A DNA stretch of 64,000 nt. Origin: Halogranum rubrum. Its GTDB lineage: Archaea; Halobacteriota; Halobacteria; Halobacteriales; Haloferacaceae. This document shows positions 51,535-60,350 of the stretch, one piece after another. The notes under the pieces were generated by a model. That model saw only the letters and a list, made by a program, of their open reading frames with translations. It did no database searches and had not been told where the DNA came from. The position numbers and the translations under genes were made by a program. The stretch spans positions 27,964 to 91,963 of the forward strand of contig NZ_FOTC01000004.1 of assembly GCF_900114455.1 (NCBI RefSeq). The letters run 5' to 3'. The first letter of the stretch is position 1. Each line of letters opens with the position of its first letter.

Positions 51535-51966
51535 ACCACAACTGACCGCCTCGAGGATACGTACGTCGCAGCGCTGCAGCATAACCTCGTGGATATTCCC
51601 ACCGAGGCTACGCTCGTGGGTGTCGTTCGGCGACCAACTAGCTGGTTCAGAACGACAGTCGACGAGAACTATCCAGCACTCGGCCCCCCAGCAGACCTCC
51701 TCGACGAATGCAAACAGCGCCACGAGGATTTCAAGATGCAGGGGCTGTGTGACGAAGGAGCCCATAATGCAGCCTGGGACGAAGTCGGATTCGAAGACCG
51801 ATATCGGTCGCATCTCACCGACACTGCAGATGCTCAGGAGGCAGTTATAGAACTCGTCGAGCGCCTTCGGAGCGGAGAACACCTCGTTCTCGTTTGTTTC
51901 GAGAACACCGACCAGAAGCGATGTCACCGGACGCTTCTCAAAGAGTATCTCACTAGACAGCTGTAA
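51532..51966 (+). CDS. DUF488-family protein, intact copy
   Basis: 144 residues. DUF488 signature CFENTDQKRCHRTLLKEYL near the C-terminus (about 122-140), preceded by LVVIRSGEHLVLVC-type strand. The N-terminal half contains RRPTSWFRTTVDENYPALGPPADLLDECKQRHEDFKMQGLCDEGAHNAAW. It resembles DUF488, a family of unknown function with a Rossmann-like fold and conserved Cys/His/Arg, hinting at a metal or nucleotide site. Its paralogue at 42073 is frameshifted. Upstream comes a duplicated HemD tail, indicating that this copy was moved together with that neighbour. Confidence 0.75.
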   Translation: MTTTDRLEDTYVAALQHNLVDIPTEATLVGVVRRPTSWFRTTVDENYPALGPPADLLDECKQRHEDFKMQGLCDEGAHNAAWDEVGFEDRYRSHLTDTADAQEAVIELVERLRSGEHLVLVCFENTDQKRCHRTLLKEYLTRQL

Positions 51967-52250
51967 TCGGCCGCTCGTTGTGGGGACTCTCTGTTCGAGC
52001 GTTTCGATGTGCACGTCGTCTCAAGTAACTCACCTAGATGCTCCAATTGACCGAGTCTTCGTAGCATCGATATGCGCAAGGGTCTTCTGAACGAGGTTGC
52101 GGGCGTGAACTCGTCAGGTCACTTCTCCCACCGTGAGGATCACGTCGTACTTCACCGGTTACATGCGCTTCCGGGGTGGCTGGAGATTCCTACGGGCCAA
52201 CAGTGATATTATCACGCACGCCTTTTCTCAAACACAACGAGAGTTAAGTT
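51967..52250. other. Leader region of the protease gene with a short open frame
   Basis: A 44-codon frame at 52072-52206 (MRKGLLNEVAGVNSSGHFSHREDHVVLHRLHALPGWLEIP) has protein-like composition but no known relative; it may be a fragment of a mobile-element gene. Otherwise nothing recognisable. Confidence 0.35.
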
Positions 52251-53591
52251 ATGCCCTGCACCAAAGATTTTGAGCACTTACTCGAACGCAAGAACGTCAT
52301 CGGCGTCGAATACGACGAGGAGACGAACACCGTGACAGTCTACGTCTCCCAAAAGCTTCCCGACAGCGAACTTGCAGACGAAGACAACGTGAAGAAGCTC
52401 GTCACCGACGCCGACGTCAAAGTGGAAGACTCCGGCTTCGACGAGGAGCGCGATGGGTTCGACGCACTCTCGCTGACCGTCGAGATTCCGGAGGCCGAGA
52501 CGGACCGCAAGGACCGCCACCGCCCGGTCGTCGGCGGGGTGAGCGAGATAAACGCGAAGTCCACCGCAGCAACCGCGGGACCGTACCCCGCCCGTATCAC
52601 CGACACATCATCGGGGAAGTGGAGCGACGACGCCACGGAGGGCGATCTCGTCCGCTTGTCGAACAACCACGTCTACGCTCGAGTAAACAAAGCGGAGTTC
52701 GGCGAACCCATCATTCAGCCCTCACCGCGTGACGGTGGGAAGCACCCCGACGACGAGACGGGCACGTTGCAGGGGTACGTCCCGGTCGAAGTCGGTTCGA
52801 CAGTCGATGTGGCCGCCCGCTCCGTGAGTGTCGAGCGCGAGTCCCCGGAGTACCACGAACTCGACGATTCGTGGCCGACGGCTGTGCGGCGCGAAGATTA
52901 CCGGTCACTGAAGGGCGAGACAGTACGGAAAACTGGACGAACGACGGGCGTCACGAGTGCGGACGTGTCGGCGGTCGGCGCGAGCGTTCGTGTGAACTTC
53001 GGTGACGCCGGCACGCTGACGCTGCGCGATCAGCTCATCGCCGGCCAGATGTCGAAAGGCGGCGACAGCGGGTCACCCGTCTTCCACGACGGAAGCGGCG
53101 AACTCGTCGGCCTCCTGTTCGCGGGGTCGAAGCGACAGACGATACTCAACAAGATCGGCAACGTCGAGTCGCAACTCGGCGTCGAGCTCCTGACAGAAGA
53201 ACCGGGTGACGGCGACGACGGAAACGGTGGTGACGGCGACGGTGATGGAGGAGAGGGAGATGATGGAGATGGGACGCGGACGTACCGTGAAACACTGGAC
53301 ACTACGGTCACTGTCTCGATGGACGGACCAGAACTATCACTGGAGTCCTTCTCGATGCAAGGCGATATTTCGCCCGGCGAAGAAGCCGAGGCGACGGCGA
53401 CGGTGACCGGAACCGACACTGGCACGGGCTGGCTCAACGTGCAGGGTGAACAGTATACGTTCGAACTGACCGACGAGCATGCCGACAGCGGGCGGTACGT
53501 GAGGAGCGTGACGGTGCGCGTCGTCGTGCCAGAATCGGCCGGTGATTCCTTCGAGGTCCACGTCGAGGGAGGATACGTCGTCAAAGCGTGA
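52251..53591 (+). CDS. Trypsin-fold serine protease with C-terminal beta domain
   Basis: 446 residues. Residues 1-85 are a small alpha/beta domain (VIGVEYDEETNTVTVYVSQKLP). The protease part spans about 90-320: LSNNHVYA with His140 and KGGDSGSPVFHDGSGELVGLLFAG with Ser273, oxyanion GDSGSP. The catalytic Asp is not clearly seen. After a Gly/Asp-rich linker (about 323-345) comes a beta-sandwich of 95 residues ending in a hydrophobic pattern. No signal peptide, so cytoplasmic or exported by a non-classical route. From memory the HV/GDSGSP layout resembles family S1-like haloarchaeal hypothetical proteases. Confidence 0.75.
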   Translation: MPCTKDFEHLLERKNVIGVEYDEETNTVTVYVSQKLPDSELADEDNVKKLVTDADVKVEDSGFDEERDGFDALSLTVEIPEAETDRKDRHRPVVGGVSEINAKSTAATAGPYPARITDTSSGKWSDDATEGDLVRLSNNHVYARVNKAEFGEPIIQPSPRDGGKHPDDETGTLQGYVPVEVGSTVDVAARSVSVERESPEYHELDDSWPTAVRREDYRSLKGETVRKTGRTTGVTSADVSAVGASVRVNFGDAGTLTLRDQLIAGQMSKGGDSGSPVFHDGSGELVGLLFAGSKRQTILNKIGNVESQLGVELLTEEPGDGDDGNGGDGDGDGGEGDDGDGTRTYRETLDTTVTVSMDGPELSLESFSMQGDISPGEEAEATATVTGTDTGTGWLNVQGEQYTFELTDEHADSGRYVRSVTVRVVVPESAGDSFEVHVEGGYVVKA

Positions 53592-54910
53592 TCAGGGCGC
53601 AAGATGTACTTGGGCCTCTCTCGGTTAGCTCGTCACGCAACTGGTGACCGATAGCCCCCGGCGACGACATCGTTTCGCAGCGGTGTCATCGAAGTAGCCC
53701 GTGACGTTCCAGTTGGCAGTAGTGTAGATTTCGAGTATAATACTAATAATTGTCAGTTCTGTGTCGGTGCTCTCGATATTGCGTAACAATGGGGTGCAGA
53801 ACACAACTGACAACCACAGACGGTGCCGGCTCAAATGGCGTCGTGATCGGGGAGGTCGTGACTCGACTCGACGACGACCGATTCCATCTGTACACTGGGT
53901 CCGGTTCCAAGACAAGCCGGTTAATTCCCAGTTGCCCGTTAGCGACCAGAAATCTGGCGATTAACGAGACGACTCTCCGAATCTGTCGCAAATATCTCGT
54001 CAGCGACGCACTCTCTTTCGTCGATTCTGCACCGTGGCTACAAGCGATGCTCCACCCACACGACCTCAGGTACAGATGTGAACAAGAGAGCAATCAAACA
54101 GTGGGGACCTGTCACTCGTCAGTGAAATTCTCGAACAGGTCGAGAGACAGTCATATAATTATACTGAAAAGACACCGTCGGGAGCTGGTTGCAATCGTTC
54201 GCTTCGCGTGAGATCAGATAATCTGAGCACTACCGCGCTGCCAGCACTCAAGCGTTGGAGTGACTAGAGTCTCTTTGACAGATCTCAGCGTAGCGTCGAA
54301 CGGTAACTCTTCGACCCGCCCGTTCCGCATCTGAATCGTGTTAGTCTATCGTCTGCGACGTGCCCCTGCCTAAAGATACGCTCGTCGTCGAGGGTAGCCC
54401 CGTTCACTCCTGTGACTACGGATCGAAATCTGGACATCAATCGATACTGCGCACGTGTGGTTTAGAGACACTTTCACCAGTATCTGACATTCGTCCCCCG
54501 TTAAAACAATTACATTATTAGTATTGTAATACTAGTGTAGTGACGCCAGCTCCGGTGAGCTGTCTATTTGACTAGCTGATATCGGAGTAAAGGAAACAAA
54601 CTACAACCACCTCTTGCTAGAGGTCGTCGAGGAAACCGTCGTAGACTACGTGAGCATCGGGGAGACTTTCTGTCGACGTCGGCGTGAAGTCTGGTTCGAG
54701 TCGCTCAAAGTCCGCTCAGTTTGAACCGAGGGGTGCACTGGTGGTCTAACAGCTTCGGTCTAGTACATCTCTGTTCGACACCGTCGAATTTCAGTTCGTC
54801 CGGTTGCAACCGGTCGCAGACGGGAGTACTGCCGCGGCAAAGGCCGGAGTCTCATCGAGACACTCTCGGAGCAAAACGGAACCAGCACGCGTGTGTGAGT
54901 CCTCCCTGCA
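53592..54910. other. 1.3 kb of probably decayed DNA
   Basis: No intact gene. A rightward frame at 53789-54211 (MGCRTQLTTTDGAGSNGVVIGEVVTRLDDDRFHLYTGSGSKTSR...) is possible but weak. On the minus strand, 54249-54329 reads MRNGRVEELPFDATLRSVKETLVTPTLE and 54626-54700 ends FTPTSTESLPDAHVVYDGFLDDL, each of natural appearance, suggesting two pieces of lost genes. The region marks the border between accessory DNA and the catabolic cluster. Confidence 0.4.
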
Positions 54911-55675
54911 TCACTGGAAGGCCAGCCGCAGCTCGATTTCGTTTGCGACCCCAAGGATGAGGTCGGGGATCTCCTCGTGGAGCACAGTCCCCTTGATACG
55001 GTGTGTCGGCCCCGAGATACTGATCGCACCGAGAATCTCGTCGTCGCGGTTCATGATCGGGACGCCTACTGCCCGGAGTCCACGTGTACTCTCCTGTTGA
55101 TTGATCGCGTACTCGTTAGCTCGGATCTCTTCGAGTTCCGCTCTGATGGCTTCGGTGTCGGTTATCGTGTGTTCGGTGAACGCGACATGTTCGCCTTGGA
55201 GGACGGACTCACGCCGCTCTTCGGGGAGGTACGCGAGGATTGCCTTGCCGGCAGCCGAGATGTGGAGTGGGAAATGTCGTCCGACCCAAACGTTCGTCTG
55301 GACCGCGTTCTTGCCGTACGAACAGTAGAGATGGACGCCGACCCCGTCCTGTTCGACGACGAACTGTGCCCGCTCTTCGGTCTCGATGGCCAGTTCATCC
55401 ACCTTCTGACGAATCAGTTCGGGGAGATACCGATCTTGGACGGTGCCACCCAAATCCAGCATACGTAGCCCCAGCTCGAAGCCGTTCTCGCCCTCGATCA
55501 GATACCCCTCCTCCGCCAACGTGTGAACGTGGGCGTGGACCGTGCTCTTGGCGAGTGAGAGTTCGTCTGCCAGTTCGGTGATTGTCTGTCCTCCCGACTG
55601 CTGTAGTGACTGCAGTATCCGGAGGAGTGTGATATCGGATTTGATGCGACGCGGCGATCCGTTTGTGTCTCCCAT
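54911..55675 (-). CDS. IclR-family transcription regulator
   Basis: 254 residues. N-terminal winged HTH (LLRILQSLQQSGGQTITELADELSLAKSTVHAHVHTLAEEGYLIEGENGFELGLRMLDLG, about 17-78) and a C-terminal effector-binding GAF-like domain (ERAQFVVEQDGVGVHLYCSYGKNAVQ, GRHFPLHISAAGKAILAYLPEERRE, STRGLRAVGVPIMNRDDEILGAISISGP). IclR proteins usually repress catabolic operons and respond to their substrates. The first gene of the catabolic set; a perfect-looking dyad lies 123 bases upstream. It probably controls the dehydrogenase to transporter genes, by position. Confidence 0.9.
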   Translation of the reverse strand: MGDTNGSPRRIKSDITLLRILQSLQQSGGQTITELADELSLAKSTVHAHVHTLAEEGYLIEGENGFELGLRMLDLGGTVQDRYLPELIRQKVDELAIETEERAQFVVEQDGVGVHLYCSYGKNAVQTNVWVGRHFPLHISAAGKAILAYLPEERRESVLQGEHVAFTEHTITDTEAIRAELEEIRANEYAINQQESTRGLRAVGVPIMNRDDEILGAISISGPTHRIKGTVLHEEIPDLILGVANEIELRLAFQ

Positions 55676-56053
55676 GTGTGCAAGATGATGGTATTCGCTT
55701 AAATGTTTTACTCTGTCGAACGCTGTATTTCCCGTATTTGAGGGTCGTTATACAGATTAGAGGTTCCTACAGCCCGAATTCATCCGTTTAAACTTTATTC
55801 GATGTTAGCGAACGAAATCCGAGTATGTTCGCTGTCATCGAATGATTAGTGATAACAAATGACACAATATTTCGGCACGTTCGAGCGTTGGAACTACCCT
55901 GTCTCTGAGCAACGACAGTCCGGGCCTCGATAGAGAACAAAAAACAGCCCTCCTTGTCGTTCACGGTGTCGACAGGACGTCTGCGGCGTACTACTGCCTC
56001 GAAACGAGTCGAAAGTCAACTTGCTGTATCTGCGTCAACAAGCCAAGGTTGAC
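55676..56053. promoter_or_regulatory. Intergenic region with a long dyad, IclR side
   Basis: TTCGATGTTAGCGAAC (55798-55813) and GTTCGCTGTCATCGAA (55827-55842) form a 16-bp inverted repeat with 14 matches and 13-base spacer. It lies 123 bases before the IclR start and beyond the dehydrogenase's stop. Such a dyad is of the size bound by IclR dimers. No gene is present in the rest. Confidence 0.55.
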
Positions 56054-57088
56054 CTACTCACCCGGTCGGATCACAACCTTCCCGACGACGTCACGGTTTT
56101 CTAGGGCACGATGCCCCTCGTGGATTCGGTCTAGCGGCAGAACACGGTCGACACACGGTTTCAGGTCGCCAGTACCAACCAGCCGACCGACCGTCCGGAA
56201 CTCCTGGCGGTTGCCCATCGGGGCACCCAGAATCTGGCGATGGCGCTGGTACACCGACCGAATATCGATATCGGGGTCCGCACCAGACGTGGCACCGCAG
56301 ATCACCATCCGGCCCCCAGTCGCGAGGCTGTCGATACTCGTCTGCCACGTCTCTTGGCCGACGTGGTCGGCGACTAAGTCGACGCCACGACCGTCTGTCA
56401 GGTCCACAATCGCCTCGTCGAACGAACCGGCCGTATAGTCGATCATCTCGTCGGCGATGCTCGAAAGCGCGTCGGCCTTCTCGTCCGTGGAAGTCGTCGC
56501 GTAGACGGTCGCACCGAGGAACGCGGCGATCCGAGCAGCGGCGTTTCCGACGCCGCCGGAAGCCCCGAGGACAAGTGCCGACTCGCCCGGCCGCAGGTCA
56601 CCCGCCGTGACGATCATTCGCCACGCCGTCGTGAAGGCGACAGGATACGCGGCAGCGGTCACGAAGTCGATATCTCCGGGGATCGGATCGAGGATTCCCG
56701 CAGGGACGACGAGGTACTCGGCAAGTCCACCGGGACGGCTCTCACCGACGATCTCGTAGCTCGAACACATCGTCTCTTCGCCCATCGAGCAGTACTCACA
56801 GTCGCCACAGGAGACAATCGGATACACGACGGCTCTATCGCCGGATTCCCAGTCGGTCACGTCGTCGCCGACGGCGTCGACGACGCCCGCGACGTCGCCG
56901 CCGGTCTGCTTGGGGAAGCGGTCTTCTTCGTCGGGGTGGCCAACTCGAGCGAACACGTCCAACCGATTCAGGGCACAGGCCTCGACGCGAAGGCTGACTT
57001 CCTCCGAACCTGGTTCCGGCTGTTCGACGTCGACCACCGAAATCGCCTCTTCCGGACTACCGAGTCGGGTCACGTGAGCGGCACGCAT
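56054..57088 (-). CDS. Zinc-type medium-chain alcohol/polyol dehydrogenase
   Basis: 344 residues. MDR fold: N-terminal GroES-like part (VSLRVEACALNRLDVFARVGHPDEEDRFPKQTGGDVAGVVDAVGDDV), structural zinc site CGDCEYCSMGEETMC (about 94-108), then Rossmann part VLGASGGVGNAAARIAAFLGATVYATTST. Here the catalytic Cys/His pair typical of zinc-dependent members is replaced (LNRLDVF, not C-H), so it looks nearer to the quinone-oxidoreductase-like side. NAD(P) use is expected. It is transcribed leftward, divergent from the enolase-superfamily gene, and may share regulation with it. Confidence 0.85.
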   Translation of the reverse strand: MRAAHVTRLGSPEEAISVVDVEQPEPGSEEVSLRVEACALNRLDVFARVGHPDEEDRFPKQTGGDVAGVVDAVGDDVTDWESGDRAVVYPIVSCGDCEYCSMGEETMCSSYEIVGESRPGGLAEYLVVPAGILDPIPGDIDFVTAAAYPVAFTTAWRMIVTAGDLRPGESALVLGASGGVGNAAARIAAFLGATVYATTSTDEKADALSSIADEMIDYTAGSFDEAIVDLTDGRGVDLVADHVGQETWQTSIDSLATGGRMVICGATSGADPDIDIRSVYQRHRQILGAPMGNRQEFRTVGRLVGTGDLKPCVDRVLPLDRIHEGHRALENRDVVGKVVIRPGE

Positions 57089-57307
57089 GGTTCGGCCTCC
57101 CAGGAAGCGAGTATAGTCCCGCTGAGTTTGGCAATATTTGCTGAGTCCGCGGTAGTAGAGCAGCTACGAGCGCGAATAATGTGGATTTTCGGACACCGAC
57201 CAGTCACCGACCTGCGCACATATGCTTTAGTCGCTGGCCGGTAGAGACGAGGTCATGAAACGGAGAGACCGACCGCGAGGAATCACTGGAACCGCAGAGA
57301 GGTCACG
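57089..57307. promoter_or_regulatory. Divergent promoter region
   Basis: About 220 bases separate divergent starts of the dehydrogenase and the enolase-superfamily gene. An AT-rich stretch with TATA-like character lies at 57135-57185. No clear dyad is seen here, unlike upstream of iclR. Confidence 0.35.
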
Positions 57308-58393
57308 ATGGAGATAACGGACGTCGACGTCGTCGGCCGCGATATTCCGCTCGCGGACGACTTCCCGGTGAGTTACGAGGACCACCTGACGACCGACCAC
57401 GCGTTCGTCCGTCTTCACACCGACGACGGAGTCACGGGATACGGCGAGGGAACCGCACTGCCGTGGTTTACCGGCGAGACGACGCGTAGCATGGTCGCAT
57501 TTCTCGACGACTGGCTCGTCCCGCGCATCGAGGGAGCGACCCTGGACGACGCCGCCCGGGAACTCGCCACCTTCGGGAGCGACTTTCCGCACAACGCTGG
57601 CGGGAAAGCCGCGGTCGAACTCGCGATTCTCGACCTACAGGGTAAGCGCGCCGGCGTTCCCCTGTGGGAGCTACTCGGTGTCAGGCATCGGGAGACAGTT
57701 CCCTGCGTGTATCCGGTTCCCGGCCTCTCACCGGAGCGCGCCCGCGAGGTGACCGAGACCGGCATAGAGGCAGGCTACCGTCGATTCAAGATCAAGGCGA
57801 CCGGCGACGTCTCTGCCGACGTTGCGCGGATCGACGCAGTGCTCGATCAGCTCCCACCCGACGCGACTGCTCGCGTCGACGCAAACACCGGGTGGGAGTC
57901 GTATCCGAAGGCGAAAGCGGCAATCGGAGCCATCTCCGACCGCTCGAAGATAGAGTACTTCGAACAACCCGTCGCTCCTGACCGTCCGGAGGACCTCCTG
58001 AAGCTCTGGGAGGATACCGGTATCCCGGTCTACGCTGACGAACTCGTGCACACCCCCAGCGATGTCGAACTGATCGGGCGGAAGGGCCTCACACGTGGCT
58101 GTCACCTCAAACTCGCCAAGACGGGGTCGCTCCGCATCATGGCAGACATGGCGCGGACGGCCAACCGACACCGGCTGAACGCGACTGCTGTCAGTGCCTT
58201 CGGAACCTCTCTGGAGGCGAGCGCGATTCTTCACCTCGCCGCCGTCATTCCCGCCATCCCGTTGGCGTGTGAACTCGACCCCGCGTTGCTCGCCGAGGAC
58301 CCGACGGACGAACCGCTCGTCGTCGGTCCGGAGACACCCGTCCCCGACGGGCCGGGAATCGGCGTCGAACTCGACGACGACCTGTTCGAGTGA
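57308..58393 (+). CDS. Enolase-superfamily epimerase/lactonizing enzyme (MR/MLE)
   Basis: 361 residues. Muconate lactonizing enzyme-like: capping domain (1-125), then barrel with FKIKA (Lys near 156-158), VDANTGW (Asp about 191), FEQPV (Glu about 219), YADEL (Asp about 244) and HLKLAKTGS (Lys about 268). These are the catalytic Lys pair and three metal-binding acids of the dipeptide-epimerase/MLE subgroup, which use Mg2+ to abstract an alpha-proton next to a carboxylate. With a racemase and a peptide transporter beside it, epimerisation of a dipeptide or amino acid derivative is likely. Substrate is inferred only. Confidence 0.88.
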   Translation: MEITDVDVVGRDIPLADDFPVSYEDHLTTDHAFVRLHTDDGVTGYGEGTALPWFTGETTRSMVAFLDDWLVPRIEGATLDDAARELATFGSDFPHNAGGKAAVELAILDLQGKRAGVPLWELLGVRHRETVPCVYPVPGLSPERAREVTETGIEAGYRRFKIKATGDVSADVARIDAVLDQLPPDATARVDANTGWESYPKAKAAIGAISDRSKIEYFEQPVAPDRPEDLLKLWEDTGIPVYADELVHTPSDVELIGRKGLTRGCHLKLAKTGSLRIMADMARTANRHRLNATAVSAFGTSLEASAILHLAAVIPAIPLACELDPALLAEDPTDEPLVVGPETPVPDGPGIGVELDDDLFE

Positions 58394-58521
58394 CGGTTCT
58401 CGGCACGAGACAGCCGGAGCATCTGTATTCACGTCTTTCGTGGTGGAGTCGCGAGGGTGGAACTGCGGCGGGGTTCGCGAGGTGGCGTAGTTATTTATAA
58501 TCGAGTTCCCCTCTCGTATCT

Positions 58522-59253
58522 ATGGCAGATATCGCGTACCTGCTCTCTAGTGTCGGACATCACGACGAAGAGATCGAACGACGGGAACGTGTCGCGAACG
58601 AACTGGTTCCGGACGGCGACACCGTCCAACTGGTCACACCGTCGGACGCACCGCTCTCGGTCGAGTCCACAGTCGAAGAACAGTGGGCGGCCACCGAACT
58701 CGTGCGGTCGGTCGAAGCGCACGAAGACGAGTTCGACGCGTTCTTCGTCGGCTGTTTCGGTGAGCCAGGGCTCTCTGCCGTCCGAGAGATGACTCGAAAG
58801 CCGGTGGTTGGGTCGGCGACGGCGACGTTCCACACGGCCGCACAGGTGGCCGACAGATTCAGCGTGCTGACGATTCTCGACTCGACCGAACCGATGGTCC
58901 ACCGGCAGATCCACGAGGCCCATCTGGACGACCGCCTCGCATCCGTCAGGGTGGTGGAGGCACCGGTGTTAGACATCGATCACTCCTCGGACTCACTGGT
59001 CCAAGACATGATCACGACGGGTCGAGATGCCGTCACGGAGGACGGAGCCGAGGCGCTCATCCCCGGATGCATGAGCCTCTCGTTCATGCAGGTCCACGAC
59101 GGCATCGCCGCAGAACTCGGTGTCCCGTTTCTCGATCCCGTTCGAATCGGGCTCGGAACGGCATCGATGTGGGCTCACTGGAACGTCACACAGAGTCCCG
59201 TCACGTACCCGACCCCAGACCGGTCGAAGCTCGGGGATCTCTTCTACAGCTAA
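58522..59253 (+). CDS. Aspartate/glutamate/hydantoin racemase family protein
   Basis: 243 residues. Two catalytic cysteines at family positions: FFVGCFGEPGLSAVRE (about 77) and LIPGCMSLSFMQ (about 183), the latter in an (I/V)xGCx pattern of Asp/Glu and hydantoin racemases. VGSATATFHTAAQVADRFSVLTI lies between. The fold is cofactor-independent two-base racemase. The order after the epimerase and before the transporter suggests handling of D-amino acids or hydantoins. It lies 128 bases after the epimerase gene; a short TATA-like run at 58491-58496 may give its own promoter. Confidence 0.85.
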   Translation: MADIAYLLSSVGHHDEEIERRERVANELVPDGDTVQLVTPSDAPLSVESTVEEQWAATELVRSVEAHEDEFDAFFVGCFGEPGLSAVREMTRKPVVGSATATFHTAAQVADRFSVLTILDSTEPMVHRQIHEAHLDDRLASVRVVEAPVLDIDHSSDSLVQDMITTGRDAVTEDGAEALIPGCMSLSFMQVHDGIAAELGVPFLDPVRIGLGTASMWAHWNVTQSPVTYPTPDRSKLGDLFYS

Positions 59254-59391
59254 CCTGGGGCCGCTCGAGACGCTCGAACACCTGCCGGGCGACGGCCGAA
59301 TGTCTGACAGGCGTATTTTTGCCCCCACTGCGTTGGTGTGGTAATCGATAGCATCACAATGCTTAAGCACGAATCCCTGTAGGGAGCTAAC

Positions 59392-60348
59392 ATGGAATGG
59401 TATGAATACGTCCTCAAGCGTCTCTTGCTGTTCGTCCCCACGCTCTTCGGCGTGTCAGTCTTCGTGTTCTATCTCGTCCATCTCGTACCTGGGAGTCCGG
59501 CGGTCGCGATGCTCGGTGTCCGGGCGACCGAGGAGCGAGTGCAGGAGATCGAGCGGGAACTGGGTCTACACGAGCCTCTCCCGGTCCAGTACGTCGATTG
59601 GTTCTCCGGCGTCCTCGTCGGCAACCTGGGACAGTCCTACTCGTTCAACGGACCTGTGGCGCCGATACTGGCCGACCGCTTCTTCGTGAGTCTCGAGCTA
59701 GTGCTGCTCACGCTGCTCGTGTCGCTCTCCGTGAGCATCCCGCTCGGCATCGTCGCCGCACTGAACAAGAACAGTGCTGTGGACTACTTCAGTATGGGAG
59801 TCGGAATCACGGGCGTGAGTGTGCCGACGTTCTTCTCCGGGGTCGTGTTCATCGCCATCTTTGCGGTCGGCCTGAGCTGGTTCCCGGTCAGCGGCTACGT
59901 TGCGCCGACGGAAGACCTCGTGGAGAATCTCCGGCACATGGTGCTGCCCACGCTCACGATGACGTTGGTGGCCGTCGCGGTGGCGATGCGGATGATGCGG
60001 TCGTCGATGATCGAGACGCTGGGAGAGGAGTACATCCGGTTCCTGAAGGCGAAGGGGCTCCGCTCTCGGTCGATCTTGTTCGGTCACGCGCTGAAGAACA
60101 GCTTCATCCCCGTGATTACGGTCATCGGCCTGCAGTTCGGCTACATGTTGTCGGGTGCAGTCGTCGTCGAACAGATCTTCGCGATTCCCGGACTCGGGCG
60201 GACAGTCCTTCAGGCGGTTCTACAGCGGGATTACCCGCTCGTGCAGGGGTCGGTACTCCTACTCGCACTGTGGTTCTCGGCAGTCAACCTCGGTACCGAC
60301 CTGATAATCTCGTATCTCGATCCGCGCATCATGGAGGAGGAGGCCTAA
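59392..60348 (+). CDS. dppB: Peptide ABC transporter permease, DppB type
   Basis: 318 residues with six membrane helices. N-terminal helix LKRLLLFVPTLFGVSVFVFYLVHLVPG, conserved GDxG-like loop at VGNLGQSYS, and the ABC permease EAA loop (EEYIRFLKAKGLRSRSILFGHALKNSFIPVIT). Matches the first inner-membrane subunit of dipeptide/oligopeptide/nickel transporters. First gene of a four-gene transporter unit dppBCDF; the substrate-binding protein gene is missing from the window. ATG 59392 is preceded by a short leader with AGGGAG ribosome-binding-like sequence. Confidence 0.9.
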   Translation: MEWYEYVLKRLLLFVPTLFGVSVFVFYLVHLVPGSPAVAMLGVRATEERVQEIERELGLHEPLPVQYVDWFSGVLVGNLGQSYSFNGPVAPILADRFFVSLELVLLTLLVSLSVSIPLGIVAALNKNSAVDYFSMGVGITGVSVPTFFSGVVFIAIFAVGLSWFPVSGYVAPTEDLVENLRHMVLPTLTMTLVAVAVAMRMMRSSMIETLGEEYIRFLKAKGLRSRSILFGHALKNSFIPVITVIGLQFGYMLSGAVVVEQIFAIPGLGRTVLQAVLQRDYPLVQGSVLLLALWFSAVNLGTDLIISYLDPRIMEEEA

Positions 60349-60350
60349 CA

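Noticed and set aside
53789-54211. Frame MGCRTQLTTTDGAGSNG... as a gene
   Set aside because: The first half looks natural, but the second is basic and Arg/Cys/His-rich and no family is recognised, so it was left within the decayed region.
59598-60350. Long open frame over dppB, continuous with dppC
   Set aside because: The frame reads Arg-rich, unnatural sequence over a proven permease gene and dppC begins at a good ATG at 60351, so it is a shadow of dppB.
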